Of a stretch of DNA of 31,321 nt, positions 6,218 to 15,380 are shown in pieces. Location of the stretch: contig CAZVYG010000065.1 of assembly GCA_964631605.1 (NCBI GenBank), positions 1 to 31,321 of the forward strand. The letters are read 5' to 3'. The position numbers and the translations under genes were made by a program. Each line of letters begins with the position of its first letter. Positions within the stretch are counted from its first letter, which is position 1. The notes under the pieces were generated by a model. It was not told where the DNA came from. It saw nothing but the letters and a program-made list of their open reading frames with translations, and did not search any database. This stretch comes from JARKQH01 sp964631605. GTDB lineage: Bacteria > Verrucomicrobiota > Verrucomicrobiia > Limisphaerales > UBA8199.

Positions 6218-8577
6218 ATGACTGAGCCGGTTGTTGACAACTCGAGCCGCCCCGAGCGGAAGTTCCAAGCCACGCTGCTGGCGGGGGCGCTGCTGGCCCT
6301 GATCACTCTTGCCGTCTATTGGCCCGCGGTTCGCAACGGCTTCGTCAATTTCGACGATCCCGATTACATCACCGGCAACCCGCGCGTGCTTTCGGGCCTG
6401 ACGACCGAGAGCATCCGCTGGGCCTTCACCAGTTACCACTCGAGCAACTGGCACCCTCTGACCTGGTTGTCGCACATGCTCGACGTGGAATTATTTGGCA
6501 CTCGGGCAACCGGCCATCACCTCACCAACCTCCTTTGGCATGTCATCAACTCGGTGCTTTTGCTGCTGGTGCTCAAGCGCACGACCCAGGCGCTGTGGCG
6601 CAGCGCCCTGGTCGCCGCCCTGTTTGCCCTCCACCCCCTGCATGTCGAGTCCGTCGCCTGGGTCNNNNNNNNNNCTCCGAACGGAAGGACGTCCTGAGCG
6701 CGTTTTTCTTTGTGCTGACTCTTGCGGCTTACACCCGCTACGCAAGGCGCCAGCCGGCGGCGGGCGGGCGAACGCCGGACCGCGGCAGGTGGGGCTACTA
6801 CGCGCTTGCTTTGGCTTTCTTCGCGCTGGGTTTGATGAGCAAGCCCATGCTGGTCACCCTGCCCTTTGTGCTCCTGCTCCTGGATTTCTGGCCGCTGGGC
6901 CGCCTGGCCCCCGATTGGCCAAGGGCGCGCTGGACCGAAATCGCCCCGCTGCTGATTGAGAAAATCCCGTTCTTTGCGCTGACCGTTGCTTCGAGCGCAA
7001 TCACCTTCATGGTCCAGCGCGCCAGCGGAGCGGTGGTCTCGCTCGGACACGCTCCGTTCGAGAATCGGCTGGCCAACGCGCTGGTCTCCTATTTGCGGTA
7101 TCTGGGCAAGACCTTCTGGCCGGTGGACCTCGCCGCGTTTTATCCCTACCGGGTATATGGGTGGAGCGACTGGCAGGTGTGGGGCGCCTTGTTCCTCCTG
7201 GGGGCGGTCAGCGTGCTGCTGGTTTTGATGGCGCGCCGGAGACCGTATTTGCCGGTGGGCTGGTTCTGGTTCCTCGGCATGCTGGTGCCCGTCATCGGGT
7301 TCGTCCAGGTCGGCAAACAAGCCTGGGCGGACCGCTACACCTACCTGCCGCACATCGGCTTGTTTATTCTGCTGGTCTGGGCGGCGGCTGATGCAATCCG
7401 CCGGTTCAAGTCCGCCCGGCTCCCGGCCTGCCTGGCAGCCGGCCTGGTGCTGATCGCTTGCGGCGTCCTCACCCACCGCCAGACGGCGGTCTGGCGCAGC
7501 AGCCGCACCTTGTTCGAACATGCGGCTCGTGTGACCTCCGGCAACTTTGTCGCGTACGGCGTCCTGGCGACGGCGCTGGTGGACGAAGGGAAGCTCGACG
7601 AAGCCATCGAGTATTGTCAAAAGGCGCTCGCGTTGTCCCCGGGGTATCCCGAAGCGCACAACACACTCGGCGCGATTTACGCCCGCCAGCGGAAATTCGC
7701 CGAAGCCCAGCGTCATTACGAACTCGCGCTCGAGACCGACGCCACTTACAGCGAATCCTTCGCCGGCCTGGCTGACGTTCTCAACCTGCAACGCCGGCAC
7801 GTCGAGGCCGAGGCCAGGGCGCGCGAGGCCTTGCGCCTGGCGCCGCTCAATGTCGTCGCCCTGTTTCAACTGGCAACCGCCCTGCATCACCAGGGCAAGC
7901 TCGAGGAGGCCGAGTCCTGCTACCGCCGCATGATTGAATTGAACCCGGCCCTCTATACCCCCCGCCGCTTCCTGGGCAACCTGCTCGCCTCCCAGGGCAA
8001 AACCGACCAGGCCATCGCCCAATTCCAGGAGGCGCTTCGCCTCCAGCCGCGTGATGCCGACACGCGAACGGTCCTGGGCGCGGTCCTCCTCGAAAAGGGC
8101 CAGGTCGAGGAAGCCGCCGCTCAACTGGCCGAGGCGGTCCGCCTCGCCCCGACCAACGCCCTCGCCCAATATCAACTGGCGATCGTTCAACAAGGCACCG
8201 GCAAGATTCCCGAGGCCATTGCCAGTTATCGCGCCGCCCTCCAGGCGCAGCCGAACTGGCCCGAGGCGCTCAACAACCTCGCCTGGCTCCTGGCCTCCAG
8301 CGCCGATGCCACCCTCCGCAACGGCCCCGAGGCGGTTGGCCTGGCCGAAAAGGCCTGCGCGTTGACCGAACGCAAGGTTCCCGTGTTCCTCGGCACCCTG
8401 GCCGCCGCGTACGCCGAGGCCGGCCAGTTCGACAAAGCGGTCGCCACCGCCGAGGAAGCCATTGCCAAAGCCGAGGCGGACGGCCAGAAACAAATCGCCG
8501 CCCGAAACCGCGAGTTGATCGAACTCTACCGCGCGGGAAAAGCCTGTCACCAACCCGCCTCGCCGGAGAAGCATTAG
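6218..8577 (+). CDS. TMTC-like membrane glycosyltransferase with C-terminal TPR repeats (interrupted by an N gap)
   Basis: A multi-pass GT-C-fold protein resembling the TMTC/DUF1736 O-mannosyltransferases, fused to about eight TPR repeats. The luminal acidic motif NFDDPDYI (residues 44-51) follows the first helix, and HPLHVESVAWV lies just before the gap. Ns at 6665-6674 shift the apparent frame. Joining 6664 directly to 6676, with one shared C, gives the family's WVSERKDVL motif and a 782-residue protein. The membrane region runs to about 7480, and TPRs run from about 7550 to 8520, ending in a tail of the type LNNLAWLLAS...TLAAAYAEAGQFDKAV. ATG 6218 is preferred over TTG 6209. TPRs probably bind acceptor proteins. 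The gene lies 72 bases before another GT-TPR fusion. The substrate is unknown. Confidence 0.85.
6665..6674. other. 10-N assembly gap inside the TMTC-like gene
   Basis: Ten Ns separate TGGGTC from CTCCGAACGG. The round number suggests a scaffolding placeholder and not a measured distance. Overlapping the two ends by one C restores the reading frame and a conserved family motif. Confidence 0.95.
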
Positions 8578-8649
8578 ACCTCCCAAATGGCGCAGCCGAA
8601 ATTGAACCGCCAACCTTCAATCTCGAACTTCGCCCCCTGATCTCTCTCC

Positions 8650-11646
8650 ATGCCCCCTCCGCCCGACACCCCGCCCGCAACCTTCAACCCGCGCCTGTTA
8701 AGCGCGGCCCTCCTCGGCCTGGCGCTCTACGCCGGCTGGTTGGTTTGGCGCGCCTGTTCCGATCCGGCAACCCCGTTCCTGTCCGCTTCGGCCAGGGCCG
8801 AATGGATTGTCTATCCCAAACCGCCCGATGCCAACCCCCATTACACCGGCGGTCTCCCCGCCGTGTTCCAATGCCAGTTCGTTCTGACCCAAGCGCCCGC
8901 CCAAGCCAGGCTCCTCCTCCGCGCTTTGACTCACGCCCAGCTCACCCTCAACGGACGCCCCACCCCGCTCAACCAGGCCAGCTCATGGAAAACCACCCGC
9001 GCCGCGGACATCTCCGCCATGCTGCGAACCGGCACCAACCAGCTCTCGGTCACCGTCTCGAACCGGTTTGGCCCCCCCGCGCTTTGGCTGGCGGTCGAAG
9101 ACCCCGGCGGCGTCCTGCTTCGCACCGGGCGCGACTGGCAGGTTTCGCTTGCAGGGGCGGCGTGGGAGCCAGCCGCGCTGGCCGCCGACCCCCAGCCCAT
9201 CCGCCCCGGCAACGACCTCTACGGGCGCCCGCGCGTGATCGAGTCCCTCCCCCGCGTCTGGCCGAGCCTGATCATTTTGACGGGGGTGGCCGCGGGCCTG
9301 CTTCTGGGCTGGCGCTGGTTGTCTCGACAGACCCTCCCGCCCGGCCCCAACCTGCTCCGCGCCCTGGCCGATCCGGCCATGGCTGCCCTGATCTTTGCGC
9401 TCGGCGCTTGGCTGCTTCTCTTCGCGAATAACCTCCACCAGATCGCCCCGCTGTTCGGATTCGACCGGGACGGCCACACCGAATACATCAATTTCCTCCT
9501 GGATCATGGCCGCCTGCCACTGGCCAGCGACGGCTGGCAAATGTACCACCCGCCCCTTTATTACCTCCTCGCCGCGGGCCTGTTGATCCCCTTCGACTGG
9601 AACGCCTCGTCCGACGCCGCCCTGCTGTTGCTGCGGGCCGTTTCCGGGGTGATCGGCCTGGGCCAAATCCTCCTTTTGTTTCTGAACTTGAAACTTCTTT
9701 TCCCCAACCGGCCGAAATCCCAGGCTTTGGGCCTTCTGCTGGGCGCGTTCCTGCCCGCTCACCTCTACCTCGCCCACCACGTCACCAACGAGGGACTCGC
9801 CGCCCTGCTGGCCACCGCGGCAATTTATTTTACGCTGAAATCGCTGCGCTCGGACCGCCCCGCGCTTCGCACCGCCGCCGCTGCCGGCGTCTGCCTTGGT
9901 CTGGCATTACTGACAAAATTCTCGGCGGTCCTGGTCGCCCCGTTTGTCCTCGGCGCGCTCCTCTTCCGCACCACTGCGCCCGCACGCCAAGCCGCCCCGG
10001 CCCAAACCCCAGACCCCGGATGCGATGTTCAAATCCCGACCTCCAATCCTCATTCCTCGACTCCAGCCTCCAGCCTCCAGTCTTTAGCCTGGTGCCTCCA
10101 CCCCCGCCCCTTCCTCTACGCGGTGGCGGTGCTGTTGGCGGTCTGCGGCTGGCATTACGCTCGGGTCTGGTATCATTTCGGCAATCCCCTGATCGGCAAC
10201 TGGGACCCAAGCCTGCCGCTGGCATGGTGGCAGGACCCCGGTTACCGCACCGCGTCCTGGTTTTTCGGCTTCGGTCAGGCGTTCACTACGCCGATGTTTT
10301 CGAGCCTGCACAGCTTCGCCGATGGCCTTTACTCGTCGTTGTGGGGCGATGCCCTGGGCAGCGGTTCGTCCAAACTCGCGTTTCGTCCCCCGTGGAACCC
10401 GGACCTTGCCAACGTCGGTTATTGGCTGGCGTTGACCCCGTCGCTTCTGGTCTTGGCGGGGCTGGCGCTGGCGGCCATTCGTCTTCTAAGGCGGCCGTCG
10501 GTTGAACTGGGGCTGCTGGCCGGTCTGCTGGGCGCATTCGGTTTCGGCTTGGTTTACATGAGTCTCCAGGTGCCGTCCTACGCCCAGGTCAAGGCGTTCT
10601 ATGCGCTGCCGGCGCTGCTGCCTTTCTGTGCGCTGGCGGTTTACGGCTGGGAATGGCTTCGGCAGCCGTTCCGGGCTGTGGCATGGCTGCTGATGGTGCT
10701 CTGGGCGCTTGGCATGTTCTGCACGTTCTGGATTCGGTCCTGGGACCCCCACACCCACGTGGCCCGCGGAATTAGCGACGCCGATCACGGCCTGCGCGAG
10801 CAGGCCCTCCAACGCTTCGCCCGCGCCCTGCAACTTGACCCGCACCACACCCCTGCGCGGATTCAACTGGCTGCCACGCTCATCCAGCTCGGCCGCCTCG
10901 CCGAGGCCAGGGAACAAATCCAGGCCGTTGGAGCGCGGACATTCTTGTCCGCCGAGGGAATCAGCCTGCCATCCGTTCCGGCAGCCAACAACGGCCCCAC
11001 CCTCACCGACCGCGCCGAACTGCTGTTTCAATCCGCGGCGGTGCTGGTGGTCGAGCGCCGCTACGAAGAGGCGCTCGAGCCGTTGCGTCAAACCGTCGCG
11101 CTGGCCCCGGATCATCCGGTCGCCTGGCGGCAGCTTGCCATTTGTCTCGGCTTGGCGGGACGGGAGGCTGAAGCGGTGGCGGCGCGGCAGCAGGCGCTGC
11201 GGATCAATCCTTACGATTTGGCCCAGCACCAGCAGCAGGCCCTGGCCTGCAGCCTCCTCGGAAACGATGCCCAAGCCGTCGCGCACTACCGCTTCGCCCT
11301 GGCCCTGCAACGGGACAACCCCGGCCTGCTCAACAATCTCGCCTGGATTCTGGCCACCAGCCCCCTCGCCGACGTCCGGCGCGGACCCGAGGCCGCAGCG
11401 CTGGCGGAGCGCGCCTGCGAATTAACCCGGCGCAACGAGGCCGTCCTGCTCGGCACCCTCGCCGCCGCGTACGCCGAGGCCGGCGAGTTCGACAAAGCGG
11501 TTGCCACCGCCGAGGAAGCCATCGCCCGCGCCCAGGCCGCCGGCCAAACCGACGTCGCCCAAAAAAACCAGGAACTCCTCAACCTTTACCGCGGCGGCAA
11601 AGCTTACCGCGCCCCGGCCGCGCGGCCTGGGCGCAACAGCCCTTGA
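8650..11646 (+). CDS. Three-part protein: beta-sandwich, GT39-like membrane domain, TPR repeats
   Basis: This 998-residue membrane protein has one N-terminal helix (about 14-34). A soluble stretch (about 45-190) resembles the sugar-binding jelly-roll of glycosidases (LTLNGRPTPLN, then LRTGTNQLSVTV). A GT39/ArnT-like domain with many helices spans about 200-690 and carries FDRDGHTEYI near residue 271 and MYHPPLYYLLA near 300. TPR repeats fill about 700-990. The DRDG acid and the HPPLYY motif fit lipid-linked sugar transferases. The last 90 residues match the tail of the preceding gene closely (LAAAYAEAG-FDKAVATAEEAIA). Two stretches look inserted: about 445-480 (low complexity) and about 762-778 (a palindromic repeat). 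It probably glycosylates envelope proteins or lipids. The acceptor is unknown. Confidence 0.83.
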   Translation: MPPPPDTPPATFNPRLLSAALLGLALYAGWLVWRACSDPATPFLSASARAEWIVYPKPPDANPHYTGGLPAVFQCQFVLTQAPAQARLLLRALTHAQLTLNGRPTPLNQASSWKTTRAADISAMLRTGTNQLSVTVSNRFGPPALWLAVEDPGGVLLRTGRDWQVSLAGAAWEPAALAADPQPIRPGNDLYGRPRVIESLPRVWPSLIILTGVAAGLLLGWRWLSRQTLPPGPNLLRALADPAMAALIFALGAWLLLFANNLHQIAPLFGFDRDGHTEYINFLLDHGRLPLASDGWQMYHPPLYYLLAAGLLIPFDWNASSDAALLLLRAVSGVIGLGQILLLFLNLKLLFPNRPKSQALGLLLGAFLPAHLYLAHHVTNEGLAALLATAAIYFTLKSLRSDRPALRTAAAAGVCLGLALLTKFSAVLVAPFVLGALLFRTTAPARQAAPAQTPDPGCDVQIPTSNPHSSTPASSLQSLAWCLHPRPFLYAVAVLLAVCGWHYARVWYHFGNPLIGNWDPSLPLAWWQDPGYRTASWFFGFGQAFTTPMFSSLHSFADGLYSSLWGDALGSGSSKLAFRPPWNPDLANVGYWLALTPSLLVLAGLALAAIRLLRRPSVELGLLAGLLGAFGFGLVYMSLQVPSYAQVKAFYALPALLPFCALAVYGWEWLRQPFRAVAWLLMVLWALGMFCTFWIRSWDPHTHVARGISDADHGLREQALQRFARALQLDPHHTPARIQLAATLIQLGRLAEAREQIQAVGARTFLSAEGISLPSVPAANNGPTLTDRAELLFQSAAVLVVERRYEEALEPLRQTVALAPDHPVAWRQLAICLGLAGREAEAVAARQQALRINPYDLAQHQQQALACSLLGNDAQAVAHYRFALALQRDNPGLLNNLAWILATSPLADVRRGPEAAALAERACELTRRNEAVLLGTLAAAYAEAGEFDKAVATAEEAIARAQAAGQTDVAQKNQELLNLYRGGKAYRAPAARPGRNSP
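10935..10952. repeat. Perfect palindromic repeat (GCGGACA-TTCT-TGTCCGC) within the GT-TPR gene
   Basis: A perfect 7-bp stem with a TTCT loop lies between two TPR segments of the 8650-11646 gene and is read in frame as part of GARTFLSAEG. It interrupts the TPR register, which resumes after a Pro/Asn-rich linker (SLPSVPAANNGPTLTD). Confidence 0.7.
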
Positions 11647-11658
11647 TCACAAACGCGT

Positions 11659-14097
11659 ATGAGTCTTCCATTTAACTCTTCCCGAATCCCGAGGCGGTCC
11701 GTGGCCCTCTGCCATTGCCGCGGCAGCGAAGCGCCTCGTAACAGGCGGGCCGTTTTCGCCCCGGACAGCCCTGCCTGGTCCACCCTCGCGGCGGTGGTTG
11801 TGGCGGGGCTGCTGGGGTTGCAACCGGCGCGCGCGGCGCAGGACGCCTTCCACGTGTCCAATGGCCGGTTGCGGATCGCGGTTGACCCCGTCCAGGGCCG
11901 CCTGGCCGAATTGATTGACTGCCAGTCGGGGAACAACTGGGTCAGCCCCGACGCTGGGCTGGCCGGCTTGTGGGAGGTTGAAACCGTCGCCGCCGGCAAG
12001 ACGGAAATCCTCTCCCCAGCCTCTGCGCGGATGTTCCGTTGCGAGCCCGCCGCCGGAAGCAGCCCGGGACTTCGGCTGCTCTGGGATGAGTTTCCTCCGC
12101 CCGCCCCCGCGGACCTGCGCGTCGAAGTGATCGTCCGCCTGGACGAGCAACTGCCGCTGAGCCACTGGAAAATCCGCGTCCAGGGTCCGCCGCAAGGCGC
12201 GCTGAGCCGTGTCCGCTTTCCCCGCGTGTCGAGCCTGACGCGGCAGCCCAACGAGCGGCTGGCGGTCCCCTCGTGGATGGGCCAGGAAACCGCCGAACCC
12301 CGGCGGGTGTTGGCCGGCGCGAACGGGCGCGGCGCGCGACTGGCGTGGTCCTATCCCGGCCTGCTTTCGCTCCAATGTATGGCCTTCTATGCCCAGCCCG
12401 GCGCCGGTTTGTATGTGGCGTGCGATGATGTCGCGTCTTACTGCAAGGATTTCGTCTGTTTTGGGGACAGCCGGCAGAACCTCGGCTTCGAGCTGGCGCA
12501 TTTGCCCGAGCAAACCGGCCCGTCGGCGGGCGCCTGGGAGCTGCCTTACCATGTGGTTCTGGGGGTGTTCGAGGGCGATTGGCTGACGGCGGCCGAGCAG
12601 TACCGCGCCTGGGCCACCAACCAGGCCTGGGCCGTGGAAAGCCGCCTGGCGCTCGGCCAGGTGCCCGACTGGGTCCTCGAGACCGGCTTGTGGGTCTGGA
12701 ATCGCGGCCGGTCCGACCAGGTGCTCGAGCCTGCTGCCGTCCTGCGCAGGAAACTGGGCCTGCCCGTGGGCGTCTTCTGGCACTGGTGGCATGGGTGCGC
12801 CTACGACACCGGCTTCCCGGAATACCTCCCGCCGCGCGAAGGGACCGAGGCCTTCCAACGTGCCCTGGCCAAAGCCCGCCGCCAGGATTTGCGCGCGCTG
12901 GTGTACATGAATCAGCGGCTGTGGGGCATGACCACCCCGAGCTGGACCAACCAGGGAGCCGCCCGCTTCGCGGTCAAAGGCCCGGACGGCAGAATCCATC
13001 CCGAGGTGTATAACACCTTCACCCGCCAGCCCTGCGCCTCGATGTGCATGGGCACCGAATTCTGGCGCCACCATTACGCCTCCCTCGCCGAACAGGCCGT
13101 CCGCCAGTTGGGCGTGGACGGCATCTACATGGACCAGGCCTGCACCAGCCTCGCCTGCTACGACCCCGCCCACGGCCATCCCCTCGGCGGCGGAACCTAC
13201 TGGATGAACGGGTTCAAACAGCTCGCAGCGGACATCCGGCAGCGATGCCAGGCGCCCCCGCCTGCTCCCGCAACCAGGGGCGTGTCGCCGCGCAACCCGC
13301 CCCACCGCACTGCGCCCGCGCTGGCGGGCGAGGGATGCGGCGAATCCTGGCTGCCTTACCTCGACCTCATGCTCAGCCTCCAAGTCAGCCGCGAGCGCTA
13401 TGCCGCGCCGGATGGCTGGGACACCATCCCCTTCTTCCACGCCGTCTATCATCCCTATGTGATTACTTACGGCAACTACTCGTCCCTCACCCTGCCGCCT
13501 TACGACGAGTTGTGGCCGGCTGAGTTCGCGCCGGCCGAACCGCTCAAGCTGCTGGACCGGAAATTCTCACGCCAGTTCTGTCTCGAACAGGCCCGCGCCT
13601 TTGTCTGGGGACAACAACCCACCATCGCCAACTTCCTGCCCGTTCACCTCGAACAGCGCCCCGACGAGGTTGCCTATGTGATGCAATTGGCCCGGCTCCG
13701 CAGTCGCGCCCTGAAATACCTTCGCGAAGGCACTTTCCTTCGCCCACCCGATCTCCGCGCCCCTGAGGACACCCTCGATATGTCGCGCCTGTCCATCTAT
13801 GCCGGCCAGCAGGGAAGTCTTGCCTCGTTTCAGAGGCAGTCTCCGCTCGCCCTGGCCGCCGCCTGGCGCGCCCCCGACGGCGCGGTGGCCGTCGCCCTGG
13901 CCAGCATCGCCAACGAACCGATCAGCCTCCAGCTCGAGCTCAAGCCCAAGGCCTGGGGCCTGCCACAAGGCGCCCGGATTTATCGTCTGGAAGCCACCAG
14001 CCGCAAACGGCTCGGGCGGTTCACCGCGGACCTCGCGTCTCTGCCGGTGCGGTTGCCCGCCCGCGGCGCCTGCCTGATCGAATTCGTCCCGGACTAA
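11659..14097 (+). CDS. DUF6259-family glycoside hydrolase-like exported protein
   Basis: This 812-residue protein resembles DUF6259 proteins, which have an N-terminal beta-sandwich and a TIM-barrel related to alpha-galactosidase-like hydrolases. A hydrophobic segment at about 39-59 ending ARAAQ looks like a signal peptide behind an unusually long N-terminal extension, so the true start could lie later; the ATG at 11659 is the only obvious one. Barrel motifs include FWHWWHGCAYDTGFPEYLP (about 374-392), VDGIYMDQACTSLACYDPAHGHPLGG (about 489-514, with a candidate catalytic Asp) and LAGEGCGESWLPYLD (about 555-569). A Pro/Ala/Arg-rich stretch before the last motif looks like an insertion. The role inferred is breakdown of a plant or algal galactoside. 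The stop overlaps that of the convergent lipoprotein gene. Confidence 0.8.
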   Translation: MSLPFNSSRIPRRSVALCHCRGSEAPRNRRAVFAPDSPAWSTLAAVVVAGLLGLQPARAAQDAFHVSNGRLRIAVDPVQGRLAELIDCQSGNNWVSPDAGLAGLWEVETVAAGKTEILSPASARMFRCEPAAGSSPGLRLLWDEFPPPAPADLRVEVIVRLDEQLPLSHWKIRVQGPPQGALSRVRFPRVSSLTRQPNERLAVPSWMGQETAEPRRVLAGANGRGARLAWSYPGLLSLQCMAFYAQPGAGLYVACDDVASYCKDFVCFGDSRQNLGFELAHLPEQTGPSAGAWELPYHVVLGVFEGDWLTAAEQYRAWATNQAWAVESRLALGQVPDWVLETGLWVWNRGRSDQVLEPAAVLRRKLGLPVGVFWHWWHGCAYDTGFPEYLPPREGTEAFQRALAKARRQDLRALVYMNQRLWGMTTPSWTNQGAARFAVKGPDGRIHPEVYNTFTRQPCASMCMGTEFWRHHYASLAEQAVRQLGVDGIYMDQACTSLACYDPAHGHPLGGGTYWMNGFKQLAADIRQRCQAPPPAPATRGVSPRNPPHRTAPALAGEGCGESWLPYLDLMLSLQVSRERYAAPDGWDTIPFFHAVYHPYVITYGNYSSLTLPPYDELWPAEFAPAEPLKLLDRKFSRQFCLEQARAFVWGQQPTIANFLPVHLEQRPDEVAYVMQLARLRSRALKYLREGTFLRPPDLRAPEDTLDMSRLSIYAGQQGSLASFQRQSPLALAAAWRAPDGAVAVALASIANEPISLQLELKPKAWGLPQGARIYRLEATSRKRLGRFTADLASLPVRLPARGACLIEFVPD

Positions 14098-15248
14098 CGC
14101 GCCCGTTCGCGCGCGTCTTTGGTCAACGACTTGATATACCGCACCTCTTCCGCCCGGTACGGCGTGCCGTCCCGGCGCAGGATGTCATGGAACCACTCCG
14201 GCGGCTCGGCGGTGTAGGTCTTTTCCCACGAATCCCACGGGTAGATGGTCTGGGTCTTGCCGTCCACGAACCCCCAGTTGTAAGCGCCCACGCCTTGGGA
14301 TTTGAAGTAGCCCAGAATGGGGTCGAAACGGCTGTCCCGCGGCCGGGCCATGTACTCGGTGCAGAGAATCGGCCGGCCATGGCGCCGCAGATTATTCACG
14401 CATTGCTTCGCCTCCTCGAGGTTGCCATACGAATGAAAACTGATCACGTCCGACTCCTCGAGCTGAACCTTCTCCATTTCCGTCAGCTTCGCCGGGTCGG
14501 ACCAGGTTCCGATCCATACGCCGCACGTGATCGGCTGCGACGGGTTCACCTCGCGCGCCCAGACAAACGCCTTGCGCAACAACACCAGCGCCATCTCGGC
14601 TTTGTTCTTCAATTCAATATCGCGATACTGCGGCACCGGGTTGTCCGGCTCGTTGAAAATGTCCCACACCTGCACCCGGCGGTCGTTGCGAAACCGTTTG
14701 ATCACCTCCTGCACATACGGCTTGAGCTCGTCATGCCGCGCCGGGTTGCCCAGGATTTCCGCCCCCGGGCTTTGCACCCAGCCGGAGTTGTGCACGTGCG
14801 GCCTGGGGGCCCGCTGCTTGCCCGGCTTCGGATACGGGTCCCACACGGCGTCAAACAGCACAAACATGACGCCGATCCCATGCCGGTCCGCCATGTCGAG
14901 GAACTGGTCCATGCGCCGAAGGAAACCTTTCGGGTCCTGTTTCCATGCCAGGTCATGTAGAAACACCCGCACGCTGGTGAATCCCAAGTCCCCAGCCCAG
15001 CCCAGTTCCCGGTCAATCGTCACCGGGTCCCACGTCTCGGCCTGCCACATCTCCAACTGGTTGATCGCGCTGCTTGGAGAGAAATTGCAGCCCACCAGCC
15101 ACGGCTGCCGCGCCTGCCACGCCGCCGCCTGCTCGGGCGTCCATTTCTCCCGCGGAGCCTTGCCCGTCCGCGGCGTGTTGCACCCGGCCAAGGCCAGCAC
15201 CAGAACCAGCGGAAGCATTCGAATTGGCGTCAGAACTTTCATGTGCAT
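14094..15248 (-). CDS. GH5-like cellulase/mannanase-fold lipoprotein
   Basis: The start chosen is one of two close ATGs (15248 or 15242), because either gives a lipoprotein signal (LPLVLVLALAGC) with the lipobox LAGC, Cys at residue 21 or 23. An upstream in-frame extension to 15350 would bury the signal and is rejected. The mature protein (about 360 residues) is a GH5-type TIM barrel. WDIFNEPDNP carries the acid/base Glu (E198 from the 15242 start) and ILCTEYMARP the nucleophile Glu (E296); ISFHSYG lies between them. It likely hydrolyses a beta-linked glycan at the outer membrane or in the periplasm. The specificity cannot be read from sequence. The stop overlaps that of the DUF6259 gene by four bases (14094-14097). 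Confidence 0.87.
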   Translation of the reverse strand: MHMKVLTPIRMLPLVLVLALAGCNTPRTGKAPREKWTPEQAAAWQARQPWLVGCNFSPSSAINQLEMWQAETWDPVTIDRELGWAGDLGFTSVRVFLHDLAWKQDPKGFLRRMDQFLDMADRHGIGVMFVLFDAVWDPYPKPGKQRAPRPHVHNSGWVQSPGAEILGNPARHDELKPYVQEVIKRFRNDRRVQVWDIFNEPDNPVPQYRDIELKNKAEMALVLLRKAFVWAREVNPSQPITCGVWIGTWSDPAKLTEMEKVQLEESDVISFHSYGNLEEAKQCVNNLRRHGRPILCTEYMARPRDSRFDPILGYFKSQGVGAYNWGFVDGKTQTIYPWDSWEKTYTAEPPEWFHDILRRDGTPYRAEEVRYIKSLTKDARERAR

Positions 15249-15380
15249 GTCACTGTCTCGCTTTCTGTTTCGGCATGGAACCGCCCCGGGTGTCACCGCT
15301 GCAGCGCGGCCCGGCCCCCGGGCGCCGGGGCCAATCCTCGGAAACCCCAACCCTGCTGGCGAGCGAAAAACGCCTCCTCG

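Noticed and set aside
6517..8613. Long open frame on the minus strand opposite the TMTC-like gene (about 700 codons)
   Set aside because: It mirrors a GC-rich TPR gene, has no recognisable domain and low-complexity composition. The plus-strand protein has clear family motifs.
11700..11765. Possible repeat insertion in the N-terminal extension of the DUF6259 gene
   Set aside because: The segment looks out of place before the signal peptide, but no second copy was found in the window to support it.
11647..13452. About 600-codon minus-strand open frame opposite the DUF6259 gene
   Set aside because: It is antisense to a gene with clear motifs and shows no domain or start signal of its own.
14094..14097. 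Overlapping convergent stop codons (CTAA) as a regulatory device
   Set aside because: Such overlaps are common in compact genomes and nothing else indicates regulation here.
15300..15345. GC-rich inverted sequence between the GH5-like and regulator genes
   Set aside because: The stem is irregular with no U-run, and could be chance in such GC-rich DNA.
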